Shown here: positions 1 to 15,715 of the stretch, piece after piece
Layout: each line of letters starts with the position of its first letter
How positions within the stretch are numbered: position 1 is the stretch's first letter
Assembly: GCA_900708905.1 (NCBI GenBank)
Contig: CAADRB010000045.1
Coordinates: 619,228-683,227, forward strand
Direction of reading: 5' to 3'
Origin: Hymenolepis diminuta
Lineage: Eukaryota; Platyhelminthes; Cestoda; Cyclophyllidea; Hymenolepididae
Length of the DNA stretch: 64,000 bases
Made by a program: the position numbers and the translations under genes
Notes under the pieces: model-generated
The model's input: the letters and a program-made list of their open reading frames with translations, nothing else
What the model was told of the DNA's origin: nothing
Database searches by the model: none

Positions 1-3000
1 ATATGTGCAAAACAACTTCAATAAGATATAATGCGTTATTCAATTATAGATTGAAGATTTTAATTTTTTTTAAAAATGGCCATGAAAATTCGTATCTTTG
101 TCTCTTAAGTTATGCATAAAATATAAATATGCCAAAATGAATATGTGAAAGAAAATTAGTGGCTTTCTTACCGTTTCATATGTTTTTCTGAAATTTTTAA
201 ACAATTGTAGCCCTAATACGTTCTTCCTCTTCTGCTCTGACCAATAAGACGTAGGTGAATTGGACGGTTAATTCTATTGGTCCGTTTTGACAGAGTGTTA
301 ATTAAGTTTACTGGAAAATTTAAAAATACCTACGCGACCAAATTGATAAGATCATTAACATGTTATAACAACTGAGGTAGAGCCTAATTTTAATATATCC
401 CTTTAATGACTACTATGGAATAGGAATGGCTGAGCGTTTGATCTAGATCTGCTCAAAAAATAAGCAATGTGAGATTTACTCTAAAAAAATAATTAAGATC
501 AGGAATTTCAGTAAGCTTTACCATTTTAAAAATGTGAATTTAAGTTATAGCTACCTAACTGTCAAAAATGCCATTGATTTAAGATAGCACGAACAATTTT
601 TCAGCAATTTCTACTAATCGGTGTACTTTAAATATGGTAGACAAAAACTCATCAGGAAGAATAATGTCATGTCCTCCCTTCTACACTGCTATTTTTGCGG
701 GTATTTTGGGATTTATTAACTGAAATTACATTGTGGCAAGTTGTTGAATTTGAATTCTTTTAGAAAGCATAAAAACTACATGGCGACCAATCCTTCTTAG
801 ACAAAAGTGACATATTTTTACACCTAGAATTTGAATGAAGGCCGACATAAATTTTATTTTGAGCTGTAATTCAAACTCAATTATTCTCGTTTCACCAGTA
901 ATGAACCAATTTAACCCTTTATCAAGTTTAAATTCGATCTATCAATTATAGCTTTTAAAATTTTTTTAGATTATTTTAAATATAATGAAATCGGATGACC
1001 ATTATAACCTGCCAGATATGTACAAATAAAATGACATTTTTGTTTATTAAAGTGGGCTGTGTTTATTTGCCTTGGTTTAGAAAATTGAAAGTGTGTATCC
1101 TGGACTGGTTTTCGGAAAATATTTTTGAAGAATCCAAAACAGCGTCTTGCTTGGGTAAACTTTAAAAGAGGCAAATCCCTGGGAAAATAGTCAGAAGAAA
1201 TCATTTTATAAATAAGTTAAATGATGTAATTTTAACTGCGCAATATTTATGATATTTGCGGATAGCTTGGCTTGACGATCGTTGCAAAATGATATGTTAG
1301 ATCAAATTGTAAATTTATTTTCAATCAATATGCGAAGGTATCACCAGGAAATAATGAAATATTTTGAATTTCAATCTAGCCTTAAATTATCGTAAATATT
1401 TTTTAACATATGTAATCTGTCAAATTTATTCGTGTTTTCGGCGTATCACTACTACCGTTCATGTGTAAGCTTCTTTTACAGGACGTGTATCAAATTAAAA
1501 TCATTCTAATCCAGCATGCATTATCTAGACACTGATCAGATCAAGTCTTTTATTATCCCTAATATCAAGCTTTTTTAAATATTTATAATTCGTAATTGTT
1601 GTATGCACTTTAAAATGGCAATATTCGAAAGCAAAAATATTATGCAAACTGTGTAAGCCAAAATGGTAGGAAAGTAATTCATCACAATATTGCTTTGACA
1701 AGGATTCTGTTGGTTCATTATATGCCAACCAAGTACAAATGTTCCTTAAAGTCCTATTCTTTAATAACACGATTCCGAAAATTTTTCAATTAAATTTCTT
1801 CGGTTATTAATGATTTCTTAGCCAGCTTTCTACGTTCCCTCTCATTTTAATAGCTAAATTCTCCTGATTTTTTATTCATAAACCCATCGACAAACATACA
1901 TAGGAGAAAGTTTTTAAATGACTAAAGGAGCACTTTTATTGGACACCTTACAGCATTGAAATCTTTGGCGCACTTTATTCAAGCTACTAATGATTATATT
2001 CATGATTGTAGGCGTCGGACACTGAGACAACAATAATTACAAGGCGGTAAATAGGCGACTGAGAACTTTAGATTTACCCACTTCAGGCCCTTTAATGTAG
2101 AGCTTTAAACTAGGGACGTTTTATTTTGTGGAAATGCAGTAAATATGACACACAATATATCTGTCTTTATTAAGTGGTATCAGAACCAATCTCAATAGTT
2201 GAACTTTGAAATCAAATGCAATGAATCATAAAGTCAACAAATGCGATCTTAAACATCGAAACCAAATTTCATTAGCCTTTTGAAGGCTTAAAGTTGATGT
2301 CATTTATATCAAACTGTTAGCAAAGCGATTAAAGTCCATTCTCTTAATTCACCATACAATAAAACTTGCTTTTAATTGAGAATAAGATGAATAAAGTTAG
2401 TGTCTCTTCTTGAATAAGACAAGCTTTCGCCAAATTTCGAAGATCAAGTTTCGTCACAATTTACTTTCCCTATTTTGGGACTTTTCTTTTGAAAATTACT
2501 TAATTTGTTCCAAAGAGGGCACATAACAACTCCAAATTTTTTTATATTTTAGTTTTACTTTTAATGTTTCTAGAATTTTACTTTACTCTACTGCCGAAAA
2601 TAGAGGTTGAAAATGATGAGATTGAATATTGTCGTAGCTGATTTCTTAAAAGAATGCTGGGTAATACCATGGCGTAGAGCATGGAAAGTAACATAATTTT
2701 TCTTGAAAAATTGTTCTAAACCCTCAAGCAGATCTGAGAAAGAATATAGTCACACTTTGAGATCAATTGACAAAGAAAACTAAATTTATTCTAACCTCCT
2801 GAAATGTAATTGAATGTTTGATCAAACTCTATTAATAAAATGTATTAATTTCAAAAGTAATATCTATAAAGTTTTCCCACATGTTAAACTGTGCAGCGCG
2901 GCAACCAAGAGACAGGAAAAACGTTTGAAATACATTTTCAATTATTATCATTAAAATTAACATAATTTGTATTTTAATTCGAGCATTATAATTTTATGGT

Positions 3001-6000
3001 AAACATTACACGCAATCATAATGAAAAAATAATTGTCCGAATGTGAGTAAAATTTGATTTATTTTAATTTAAATACTTATTCTATTCGTACTCTTCAAAT
3101 CACTGATGTCAAAAATTTAACATCAACGCCGCAGAAGCTTGTAACAAGCCTAACAGGAACCGAGGTTACCAATTTAGAAGTTACCAAATTGTGGAAACTA
3201 AGAGACCAGATCTTGGTTGTAGAAGTTGAGACTCTGGCTAACCGCTGACAATAGAAATGTACTGTCCAAACCACAACAACGATTCAAGCGAGTAAGAGTA
3301 AGCCTGCGTATGAGAAACGTGTGTGGGTGTACGAAACTGGACAGTTGTAGAAAGAGGGGAATCCATAGACGCGTTTAGACACGGGCTGAAAGTCATTGGG
3401 ATAAAATGACGTCAACGCGGCTTTGTGGACGAAAACCGAAGTATTTACATAGTGAATGCAAACAAAGAGTAATTTCAAAAAATGCATAGTCATCTCTCAA
3501 TTAAAACACTTACTGAAGGCACATGTGCTCGAATTTTTGTTTTCCTTTCCTTCTGTCTTCTATGTGCTTTGAAAAATTTTACTTTTTATTAAAAGGAATT
3601 GAATTGAAAGAATAGATTTGTCAATGTATTTGATCTCATTTTATCAACTGGCATTACTACTTTGCTCACGATTATACAAAAAGTAATAAGATTAGGCTGA
3701 AATAAGAATTTAAAACCAGTCCACTAGAGTAATAAACCTGGATGGATCAATTAAAGTAGGCATTTAAGTCGAAGAATCAGAAGCCTTACTTTTGCTTTAA
3801 ATCTGAAAGCCATAAGTTGTCTATATTTTAATTTGAAGAGCAGCTACAACTGTTCAGATGATTTAATTTCATGAGTTAACACCTATCTCTGCTCAAGTCT
3901 TGTTCACCGCTCCATTTTATTTCGCAGTTGTTCATGACGTTCCGTTTTATAGGTTTATTATTGCTCCCAAAACAGGTATATAAGACTAGAAAGGACTTAT
4001 TTGGATAGGCGTACCATTTAATGCGCTCTATTCGGAGCGGGTTGATAGAAATCTAACCATTAATGACAAAATTGTTTCTAATTTGGAAACTCATAATTAA
4101 TACTTGCACTGAGTCTTTTCAGAGTAGGCGTAACCGAAGTTGCTATCAAGCTAGTCACCATGTGGAGTAGCCATTTATGTGGAGTACATCAATGATTTGA
4201 TGCGTGATTAAAATTCATCATATTTTTTTCGATATTTCTGTTTAGACTGAATAGAAAACATAATAAAAACGTACATATTTATAAGCTGCTTTTTCAGATT
4301 CATAGAAATAATAAATAAAATTATAAACGACTACTTAGTGGCGTTATTTGTTTGTGTAAAAACATACTTCATAAAATAACACAAATCTTAAAGCAGTATA
4401 CGTTACCAAGGCGTTTTTTAATGACTATCTTGTTTTGCATTTTAATGCTCTTTAGCGGATAATTTACAGTGAATGCTCAACTGACACTTAATTTTCAAAG
4501 CCTTATTGCATATTGTTTCATGGAAGCAAAGTACTGTCAAAGTTAGCACCTTTGAACTTTCCATTAGTTTTGAAAGCCGTCCAAAAATCACATTTATTAA
4601 ATTTTGATAGGTCTAAAGTCGGTCTGTTCTGTCAACTTTTAACTCATTTTGAGTTTTCTATGAGCAAATTTAGGTTAACCAAATTTATTGTTACTTCTAA
4701 AAATTTTCACTCCGATATTTTTCAGAATTAAATTTCAATTTTATATTTAATTTAAAATTTGTCACCAGATCTCCATTTAAAAAGCTTTAAGTTTTTATGA
4801 AATTTTAAAACTATAATAGAAAAGGTAGCTAAACTCCATATTTGCAACAATTCTCAATATTAAAGTGTTTTAAATAGGTAAATCCTATATTTTAATGTAT
4901 ATTTCGTAAAAATGGGCAATTATTATATTAGGCTGAAAATTATGACCAAAAATTTGCGGAAGCCAATGCAAAAATCATTAAATTAAATGTCAAATATTAA
5001 CTAATACGTAATTAAAAAATTTGCTAAGAATAATTTATGTTTTTTTATAACAAATCAATTATCACTTATCCTCATAAGGCTGTTTTTTATAAAATAACAA
5101 GGAACTTTCAAAATTAAAATTAATTTTAAAGAACTGACCCTTTTGTTTAACTAATAATAAATAAAATCATTGATTTATTAATAAATGAGAAAATTAAAAT
5201 GATAAGTTGTGTACATTCTGTTTATTTTGAAATTGTAAATTTTAAGTGGACATGTGAGGAAACTTTGCATAATTCAATTAAAATTATATGCCTACGAATT
5301 TGGAAAAAAACGAATAACTTTACTGCAAATTTATTTCAATCTGTCTAATAAACTAGACTTATTTAAATTTCTACAGACAAAATAGCATCTGAAATTGAGC
5401 TAAATCCGACATTTTAGGGAAAAATAAATTCCTTTAGGTAAACATTTTAACGCAACTTGACGGTTGAAGCTTAGATCATCAATTTTACTTTGAGGAAAAT
5501 TTTCCTTTGCACTTTTCCGCACCTCTGGTATATTTTAAGTGAAAAATAGTAAAAAATTTGCATTAAAAAAGAGATAAATTTTGTATTTTAATAGTTCGAC
5601 TTATTACTGTAGTCCACAACAATGAAAAAAAATTTCCCTACTTTTCACCCTGGAAAAAACAACTGAAATCGGATAAAGTAAATTTTAATACGGAGAAAGG
5701 GTCTGGGTTAGGCAATATTCAACGCTTTTTAATTAGAAATTCAAAATTTCTCATTCGCACCTGGGATTATTAATCCAATTCTTGCCCACAATATTTAATT
5801 GCAATGGTAAGCTACATCGCTTCGAAATTTCTGCTTTCAAACGCCATAAACGAATTGCCCTCGTACATGATCTTAAAATAGCTGCGATCGCGAAGACGAT
5901 TATGCTCAAGATGAACTCGGATCATAATAATTTCCGTTATGAAGTTGAAGTTAGCTAATTAAGACAGCTCGTTGAATAGTTATACAAATCCCTCAGAATA

Positions 6001-9000
6001 GTTCCGTTTGCCAAGACAAAAATAAAAGCATGCAAATTAATATGTATTTTCATTAATGAAATTATTATGCGATATTATTTTTCTTCCTTCGTATATTGAA
6101 AATATCGTTTAATTATTTAATTGTTTATAAAAACGACTGAACAATGTTGTTCGAAGTAATTGGATATTGCCATTGCAAATCCTGGATTTTTTAATTTATT
6201 TTCTTTTTCCTCTTTGCTACTATTTTGAGAATATTTTGGGATGGTAAACTGTTATTGCATTACTATTAATATCTTCAGATGCAAGAGTTTGTGCGTATTT
6301 ATAGCGGGCAAAACATTAGTTACGTAGTAACGATAAGCTTATAATATAAATACGAGAATGGTCTATTTAGCTTAAAACGATATCATCTGTATTGAAGAAC
6401 GTCATTCATAACTAGAACAATGGATCCCAAAGAATCGGTATGCTAGAAAAATATGTTATACTAAAATAAATCATTTTATTAAAAGTTGAATATTATTAAG
6501 TGGCAATAGAAAAAAACTTTCTTTAATGCTAATAATCAGGCGTTACTTCCTACAAAATTTTTATCTTTTGTTAAAAACAGTGTTGGTGGCCTCATTTTTT
6601 TTCGTTTCCGGTTGGTATTTAAAAAGCGTACGTGTTTTTATTAGAAAATAAGTTGAACTTTCGATATTAATAAATAAATTATTATAAATTTATTTTACTC
6701 TGCAGTAATATTGATATTTTACTAACATATAAATCATATGATGAATACCCGATTTTTAAACTGTTTTTTTTTATTTTATAACAAAGAAAAATCATTTGAG
6801 CGCGTAATTTAAAAATGAAATCCATGCTTCGTAAAACTTTCAAATCATAAACTGGTAACATTACAAGTAAAAACTGTTAGACATTGGTATTGCAGAACGA
6901 AAACGCTAACGATTTTTCTACGTACAAAATTATTCATACTTAGGAAAAAACAGAGTCGTCCAACACTTGACAAAGGAAGTTTGAGATTAAGCAGAATTTA
7001 AATTGAAGGCATTCTTGTGTCTTTTTCGAAAATTTTACCTTCGGGTTCCCGTTGCGTGCATTTTTAGTTACGGATACAATTCATCACTTCATGTTATACT
7101 AATCTGCTTTGTATGGTTCTTGAAAGAATTCATTTTGAGCCGAAGGAACTGATATATTAATTAATTTAAATTGTTGATTAACCTCGAAAAATACTTTTTG
7201 CTTCTGATAACCAGATTACTAGCAGTATCGATTGCAGTAAACCCGACACCCCTAAATATATAATATTTAGATTGTGTATATAAACTTCGAAAAGGTTTAA
7301 ACTTCAATTAAATACAAATCCTTAAGTTATATTTTTGATTGATTAATATTTACATGTAATATGGGTTGTTTAAATCACTCACAGGATTTGAGACTTTGAT
7401 TTATTAAGAAGTTCAAGCATTTGGATAAAAAATGCCAAAACAGGTATATAAAGTTTTTTCATTGTGTAGAGATTTGCATTAGTTTGGATTTTGTAGAATG
7501 TACACAATTCTATTTGTCTACAAGCATCAAAGTAAGGAACGAGTATGACTTTAGTTAATTTCTAAAGTTGCGGTGCAATTACCACTACCACACATGTAAT
7601 AAGTTACTTCTATCACATCAAGTTATTTAAAATACTGTGTAATAAGTCAGTAATTATATATGAACAACCGATAAATCAAATAACTCAGAAAAATTTCCCT
7701 TCTCTTTGAAATTGCATAATTTTAACAAAAAATTCAGCTTTTTTCAGCAAATATTATTCGCAGAAATCTTTTAAAAATGCGCAAAAAATGGTAATTGTTT
7801 TAAAAGCAAGCATTTAGATCAATAATCGAAAAATGTAAAAAAATTAGAGGCTAAGGGAGCCTCGGGATATTTAAAAATCTACGTTTCAGTTATTAGAAAT
7901 ATTTATTGAAATCGTGTTTTGTTTATATTTTAACATTTCGTTTTCAATCAACATGTATTACTCATTTTTAAGTGAACTTCGAATAAACTCAAGAAAAATA
8001 CCTCCATAATTATTCCTCATATGCTGAATAAAATCGATTGAGTTTAGAAAGAAATTTTTAATATGTATAATAATAAGATGTAGTGAGATATAGAAGATAT
8101 AGTGACTAGTAAAATGTTCGTCTATTTTCTTCAACACTTTGGTCATATTACGTCTACATAATTGTAAATGGCATATTAATTACGCATAGTTAAAACAAAC
8201 GCCTTCTCATTTTATTAAAAATTAAAATTTTACCAGTGGCAGTGAAGGGAAGGTTATATTCTCAATTACGAACCTGTCAAATATAAATCACTCCCGCTGA
8301 AAGCTGCATGTCAAAGTGGAATGCGTTCAAACACAGAGCAAATATTGCCATTTTAAATAATGCAAAACCGACGTGCAGACTACGCATTGTTGTGCTAGAA
8401 AAACCAGAATGAACAGTCTTCAGACACAATCACTTTTAAGGTTTTGAATTAAATATTTGCTGACACAAATCTAAGGAAAGTAATTTATAGTCCACCAAAG
8501 AAATTATAATCGAAGAAAAGTGTCATCAAAGTGGACTATGACATACATATAAGCTTTGACTTAGATTCTTATGAATATAAAGGTAGCCTTGGAGGTAATT
8601 TAATAATTGGCACTACGATATGCCGTAGAGAAATCATTGTAATTATAACAAAAGTAAACGCACAGAAATATCTATGATTTAGGTTAGCTCGAATTTATAT
8701 AAACTTCTGATTAAACAGGACTCTCTATTTTTTAAATCCCAATTCCCTCCATGTTTTTTGATTTAATAAAGCCGAATTTAAAACGGCATATATTTTGATT
8801 CTAATTTAAGGACTTTAATTAGTTTCTAAAAAAACAGTCAGAAAACAAGTACATTAAAAATTACATTAAAATATTTCAAAAGTAATATTGCATTTTCAAA
8901 GTCGGTATACTGAAACGGTTGTCACTTTGACAGACCTTTATCTGCACGCTTTTCAAAATAGTGTGGAAATGAACTCTTTTGATAGAAAATGGAAACAAAT

Positions 9001-12000
9001 TTTATGTCTGACTTATTTAAAAAACAAATTTTGTTTCTCTCTTTTGGTACTTATTAACAACAAATTAAACGAAATATTTTTCAAACTCTTATTGGATTTT
9101 TATTATGAGGACCATATAGAATAGCATGGATTGCATAATCCAATGCATTGTATTCAAGTCCTATTCCATTGAAAGGGGAGCTCCGCGAGTTTTTAATTTT
9201 TGCCTCCTTTATCTTTTTATCTTTTATGCATATTGAAATCTTTTCCCCTCTTAGACTTAAAATTCTTAGTTTAAAAATTTCTGTACATGGAAACACCTTC
9301 TCTTCATTTCATTGGCCAGTATTGCATTTGGAATACATTTCAAAAAGTGCACATTTTGCAGCGCACAAAGTGAAATTTGGTTGAACCTACTTTGTCCATA
9401 AGTAGATTTTTAAGCTATTAGCACTCAAGAATACTCAAATAATAATCAGTTATAACATAAAAGCTTGTTTTACTATTTTAAATAGGTATATAAACGGAGA
9501 TATTTTCATGTCAAGCATTAACTTCCAAATTTTTCATTTCAAACATGCAAACTAATACTTTTAATGCGGCCTCCATATTTGCTTTCCAAGATTATGTGAC
9601 TGATAATTAAGTGGCTTGAATGTTTCTAATAAGGTCATTTTAAAACACGTAAATATTTAAATGATAGCTCATCTTCAGTTATAAAAGTTTCATGTTATGA
9701 AACCACGACAATAGATGACCCTTCCTTTCAAAATTATTCGAGGCAATGTTGAACTTGCATTACCTCTTACTATTAAATAAATAGAAGGAAGTTATTTTAA
9801 AGCTTCAGTTATAAGTAAGAATCATCGCCTCAGAAAATCAGTTATGTCATCTGGAATGAGTAAAGCTCAGATCCATTAAAGCGTAAGGATCATAAAGAGT
9901 TCAGGCAAAGTACGGACGGTTAATGAGCACCGGTCGTTATGGATACCGCAGTGATAAATGATCCGAGGGGCGAATTATAAAATTCAAACTTTGGAACACA
10001 TAGTAATGAATTATCCATTATGATAATATTTTATAGGACGATTCCGAAGTTCAAATGAAGTAATTCTTTTTGCTGCTCTGTTCTCGATAACCTTCCTTTA
10101 GCCTAATATAAACTCTACTTACACAATTGCAGTTAAAATTTCAAATTAAAAATATTATTAAACTTTCCGCCTCTCTATGGGTCATATAATAACACAATAA
10201 TATAAGTACTAAGAGTTTTAACTATACGACATGTCAAGTTTAGCGTAGTTTTTTCTTAATTTTAATTAGTGAACTGCAACATAGAAAAAGTAGAAGAAAA
10301 TGGTGAAATTTTTGAAATTATCATAAAAATATATCAAATCAAACATGTGCATATTCATATTCTCTGATCCAAGACAAGTAAAACTTGCACGAGTTTTTTC
10401 CGAAAGCTAAAATTTCAAGATCGAATTGCATATTTTAAACTTTTTGTGAAGTTGCTCGAATTTTAAATATTTGCGAAAGTGAAATGAAATTTTAAAAATA
10501 TTACATTAAATTCCTATCTCTTTTGTGATTGACCATATTCATGAAAAGACGTTTAAGTTGGATTGTACATGGCTGATTCTTCATTCTTTTATATTCAACA
10601 ACATAAAATATTTCTACTGGGGAAACGAAGATGAGGAATTTTGAACGATGATAAAAATAGTGCATTTTGATATTAAAATTACACATTGACAAATAGTTAA
10701 AGCCGATTCAAAAGAAGGTTAAAGACTATGTAGATGTGCATTTTTTGAAAATATTCATTCGGGGAGTCAAAATTTTTATGATACGAATGTCAATGTTTCA
10801 TATGACCATATTTAAACAAATAAAGTAAAATGAAAAAAAATTCAAAGATCAAATGCAATAAGACTCTTTTCATATGCTAACTGTATTCTTTATGATTAAT
10901 TAATTTTATTATTATCAAAATACGGTTGATTTTCTAAACAAATATTTCATTGTTATGCACTACTATGGAGTATTTAAAAAATTCTGTTTGTAATTATCAA
11001 TGTTGCTTTCATTCAACTTATTCACTTATTTTAGTTTAAAGAAAACTTTAATATTATAACCTTTTTTTAAATTTAAAGTAAATTAAGTGAAATTTTGCAT
11101 TTCGAAGTCAGCTAACCCACAGCAGGATAACCAGGAATGAAGTTGCGCTCTTTTGACAGACGTTTACATTTAATGGCCTTGCGAGGAAATTTATTTTCCA
11201 AAATAAAGTTTGAGGATATGAGCAGTCAAAAATTTAATATTTTTGCAATATTATTTGAGTTTCCCTAAGCGACCCAATGTTTGTTTGCTAATTCAAACGC
11301 GTGCATTGTGACCACATTGAGTTCCTTATTTGTACACTAATGCTTAAAGGAACGTGTTTTTCCCCAAGTATGCTTTAAGTATTGTTTAACTCTATCAGGA
11401 TAAACCACTTATAGTAATATTATGAATCCGATTTAAATGTTTCAAATAGCAATGTTAGTTCTCATTTCGAAAATCGGGTTCAAGATATTCATATTATATC
11501 AAGGAAAATATTAAAATTGTCTTCAAACAAAAGCAAATGAGATAAGAAGGGGATTTTTTAAAATAAACATTAACATGGCAGTGGCTAAATGCAAACAATT
11601 AATAAAAGCTCTTTTATGGCAGCCATTTCATCCCTTTCAGAAATAAATATTTTCCGATTCTGAATCAGCTTGTTCTGAGTGAAACGTCCTACTTTTATTA
11701 TATCTTTCGATCACATTTCCCTTATGTTCTCTCCGTGATATGTTATTTGTTTGTTGTTGCTACCTATACTAACCCATATGCGTCCCGAGATCCCAATATG
11801 TGCGGCTGGGCAACCTTCTGGTGATTCATTCATTCATGATTAAACGTTTTGCGCAATTATACTTTTAAATTAAGCCTAGCCTACCTCTGAACAGGTTCTT
11901 GATCTCTGTCTTACTGCTTTCTATTAGTGCTTATTCAAAGTACACAAAAAACGGAAAGGGTTTTTAATGTAAAACTGCTAATTAACCTATTCGATTTGAT

Positions 12001-13714
12001 TAGAGGGGAAATAACAAAATGTAACTTTATTTGAAATCTAGGCACGGACTTTTCAATTATAAAATGGTACATTTTCTCAAAACTGAGAAAAAATTAACAA
12101 AAGTAAAGCAAAATTTCAGTACAAAGTATATTCATTCAAAAGTGCGGCTACATAAAGATAAGGTTAAAGAAATTGATAACATTTATTATTAGTCATTGAA
12201 ATAAAAATCTATTATCCATTTTATTTTAAATTAACAAATATAATTCAAAAAATAGCAAAAATGAGAAATTTATTAGAAAATGAAATACCATTTTAGACTA
12301 AGGAGCTTTGAAAGCCATGTCATACTTTTTTAAAGTCGGTTTATTGAGAGCGGAAAAAGGATTTTTTACAGATTTAACTAACGGAAAAGTTAAAGTTTTT
12401 TCATAATTATTCGTGGAGAAAAGTTTTCAGAATTTTTATTTAATCTCCCCAATAGAGACCAGTAAACAGAGTAAGCATTTTTTGCGAATCTGGAGAATAA
12501 TTTAAGTTGCTAAATCAATATTTTAAATGAGAGAAACATCATCGAAAGGAATATAAAAGTTTGAAGGTACATATAATTCACAAACAGTTTAAAACCTAAT
12601 CCTACAAAGCATTACATTATGCAGAACTCTAAGCTATGTTATTAGATGTTACTGATATCTTTGGAGAGGCAAATAAAGATTTTAAAATTTAATTATATTG
12701 CAGCGTGTTAATTTTTTATTTTTCATTTTTTGTTTCACTGTTTATTTGAAATTTAAGTGAAAACCCAATCAGCAAATAAATATTCATCAGGAGAGTACAT
12801 TTTTGAAACGAGTAAAATATTTAAGCAATAGAAAAGTGAAACTAGTAAAATTAGTTAACTTTGGATAACCGTCATAAATGATAAACTATTCTCTTGCTGT
12901 TCTCTGATCTCTACTAAAGTTACACTGCTTAAAATCGTGCTAGATCATGCCGCATTTCGACCTTCAAAATAGGAAAAGAATTAATGTGGTAAAACTGACC
13001 ACTGTAAACTGCAGATATTAATCAACACCCAGTGATTGGAAAATGTAAGATCCCAAAAACAGCATCCATAGTCCGCCAAGGTTTATGCGTGTGTTTATTC
13101 ATAGATGCCAAGACAGATAACAATCATTACGCGGAGAAGTCGACGGCCAGATATAACTGCTGTCTCACAAATTAACGTTTATACTTCCAACAATATCAGT
13201 GACTTGCTTTATTCCCTCAATATGGCCACTTTCCATATTGAACAACTGATTTATTAACATTGGTGATTTTAGATAAGTATTTAATCATAAATCTAAGAGA
13301 TGACTTACCAGTTTTTAACTTGTAAACAAGAAGTATTAGAATATTCGTTAGGTGAATATTTTATAACTCGAACCCAAAAATTAATTGAAGTAACTCTTTT
13401 GATGCTCACATTTCCAATCCCTCCCATCATTAAATTTAAATTTACTTACCTAATTTTAGTTGTATTTCCATAATGAATAAATTTAATTCATTTTCTTCAT
13501 TTCTATGGTTACGGTTATAAAAAAAATAATAAATTTCATTTTAAAATTCTTTCACTGTTCATAACATATCATTTTTGCTAGCAAATATCAAATCGCGATT
13601 AGAAATGGGGTATGTCAATCACTATTTTTCGAGAAGTTTATAAACAGATAAACACTTTGCGTCAATCTACATACAAAGGAGAAGAGTATATAGAAAGAAA
13701 ATAAACTAAGCATA

Positions 13715-14610
13715 AACTTCCAGCTATCTCATCTCTTTTATGTTAAGACTGTAAGCTGCTAAATATCAAGGGAGATCACTTTCACTTTTCAACCATTGAA
13801 AGAACAAAAATGATTTGAAATGGCTAGACCATTAGATTAATACCAACTATTACAGTCAAGAACAGTTAATAAGCGCTGGACATCGTAGACATTGAAGGAT
13901 AACTCTCTATGCATTTCCAGAATTACCTTTTATTCACATTCTCCACGGCAATACCTCGACAATACGCCCACGAAGTTGGAGTGACCTCATTTATGTCCAT
14001 ATGACGCATAACCCCCGTCTGACATGTCTAAAGCCGCCCCGGTTCAAACAAAGGGCACATCTGCGTTAAAGCTCTCGCATGACCTTACCCAAGTGACTCA
14101 TAAAGCTATCCTTGTTTTCCAGATAAGGACAACGCACGCTGGTCAGTACGGACTCCAACACGTCCTGTTCATCTGCTCTCTTCCTCAGCACGCTGCTCTC
14201 TCTCTCTCCCTCCCTCTGTTACTCATTTCAAACTCGTTGTGACTTCCTTGAATGCATTTTTGGTCTACTCAACTCTTGGTGTTCTGCTTCATAATTGTTG
14301 TTAGCTCTTACTCAAATAGCTACGAATTGGTGACTGTTATTGTTGTCGTAATTTGTTAGCTGCAAACGGTCAGTTTTTATCTAACTCCAATAACATACAT
14401 TTATTGCAATCCGATGACGAATCACGATAGTCGAATTTAGTAAATATTGTAAAATTCAAACTCAAGTGAAGTAAAGCTCTTTGATATCTTGACGTTACTC
14501 TCAGATTCTTTTTGATCTTCTTATCTTTTTCATTTGTTGAAATTTCAGATAACCGATTTTAGTTGCTTTCAATTGTTAAACGTTTTAAACTCCCTTTGCA
14601 TTATTGTGAT
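13715..14610. repeat. Dispersed repeat, long copy with extra central segment
   Basis: The left part (from about 13728, beginning GCTATCTCATCTCT) and the right part (about 14410-14540, containing TTGATATCTTGACGTT) both match, in the same order and orientation, a second copy at 32215-32560. The two matching parts are about 600 bases apart here but only about 100 bases apart in the other copy. The middle (about 13860-14370) is less AT-rich and ends in a CT-rich run near 14190-14220. No coding capacity is recognised. The match was made by eye, so the boundaries are approximate. Confidence 0.5.
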
Positions 14611-15684
14611 CAATACAAACTATTGAAATAAACACTGCCATTAATAATTTGACTAACTTGAATAAATTTTATGTCACTTATGAACGTACCGATTAATTTT
14701 ATTTATTTTTTTAGTAGTTAGATGTATAATAGACTTATTTATGGCTGATTTGCATGAATAAACATCTTTGACTTGCATTTTTAAATACACTTCCATTGAT
14801 GAATGCATCAATCCACTTAGAATGCATCCGGCATGAATGGATTGCACAAGGGAGAATAAAGACAGAAGCCATGATAGATGAGAAAACTCAATCAGAGATT
14901 AATTCTATCATTATTACTTAATTTGATTAAAAATAAATGTATAAATAATAGATATTTAGTGAGCGGTGTGCGTGTCCATATTAAAGTAGCGCAAAATGCA
15001 CTTTTCAACTTTTGAAGATTGGATTCTCCTAATCACTCACAAAATGGTAGGGCTTAATACCAGAAAACTGTTTGAACGACCGACGGTCCATTGAGAAAAT
15101 TGAGAAAAATAATTTGTCTGATTGAAATTCACTGCCATCCCCATTAAATTTCGGTTCCTTAATGATTAATTTCAAGAGGATCATCAATTTTATTAAACTG
15201 AAAGATAGGCACGTACCTATTCAGGTCAAACATTTTGTAATTCTTGATATATTAAAGACTTATTTAAAGTCAATCAGTTGACGAGCATAAGCCAAATATT
15301 TTTCAAACAGTCACTGAAAACTTCCAGCCGATAGGAACACAACTATATTATTCTCAATATTAAGAGTCTAGATCACATTTCGTTAGAATCTAATTTGAAC
15401 TGTTAAATAGTCTAATAATAAGTGATTTGGATTTTTTGCCATCCAAATCCACCTCATAATTGAAGGTCTGGTTCAGGTATACCACATAGACGAATAACTT
15501 TATCGATGTTTAAAAAATACTAAGCTAGGAAAATCACATTAAAGACATGACCGCAAACGGATTACCTCAGTTGCTTATCTCAGGTGGAGTTGCAACTTAG
15601 TCTTGTGGAAGATCTTGAAGAATAACTTGATTTATTTAATTGATAGTTATAAACTCTGCTGTCCAGTCTTGATTTTACTTGCTC

Positions 15685-15703
<19 letters not shown>
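15685..15703. repeat. TA dinucleotide microsatellite
   Basis: About nine TA units run directly into a TTTATA-rich tail. It is a simple sequence repeat with no visible link to a gene. Confidence 0.85.

Positions 15704-15715
<12 letters not shown>

Noticed and set aside
3054..3248. 64-codon plus-strand frame rich in Thr and Val
   Set aside because: No recognisable domain or splice context; the adjacent less AT-rich patch to 3470 may be a decayed repeat but I could not match it to another copy.
6420..6437. Short start exon: ATG in a good context, six codons, then a GTATGC donor, with a TATA-like stretch 80 bases upstream
   Set aside because: No downstream exon could be found that continues it, and such patterns arise by chance in AT-rich DNA.
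14024..14242. 72-codon plus-strand open frame in a less AT-rich patch
   Set aside because: It lies in the extra centre of a dispersed repeat and runs into a CT-rich simple tract. No family resemblance or splice context was seen.
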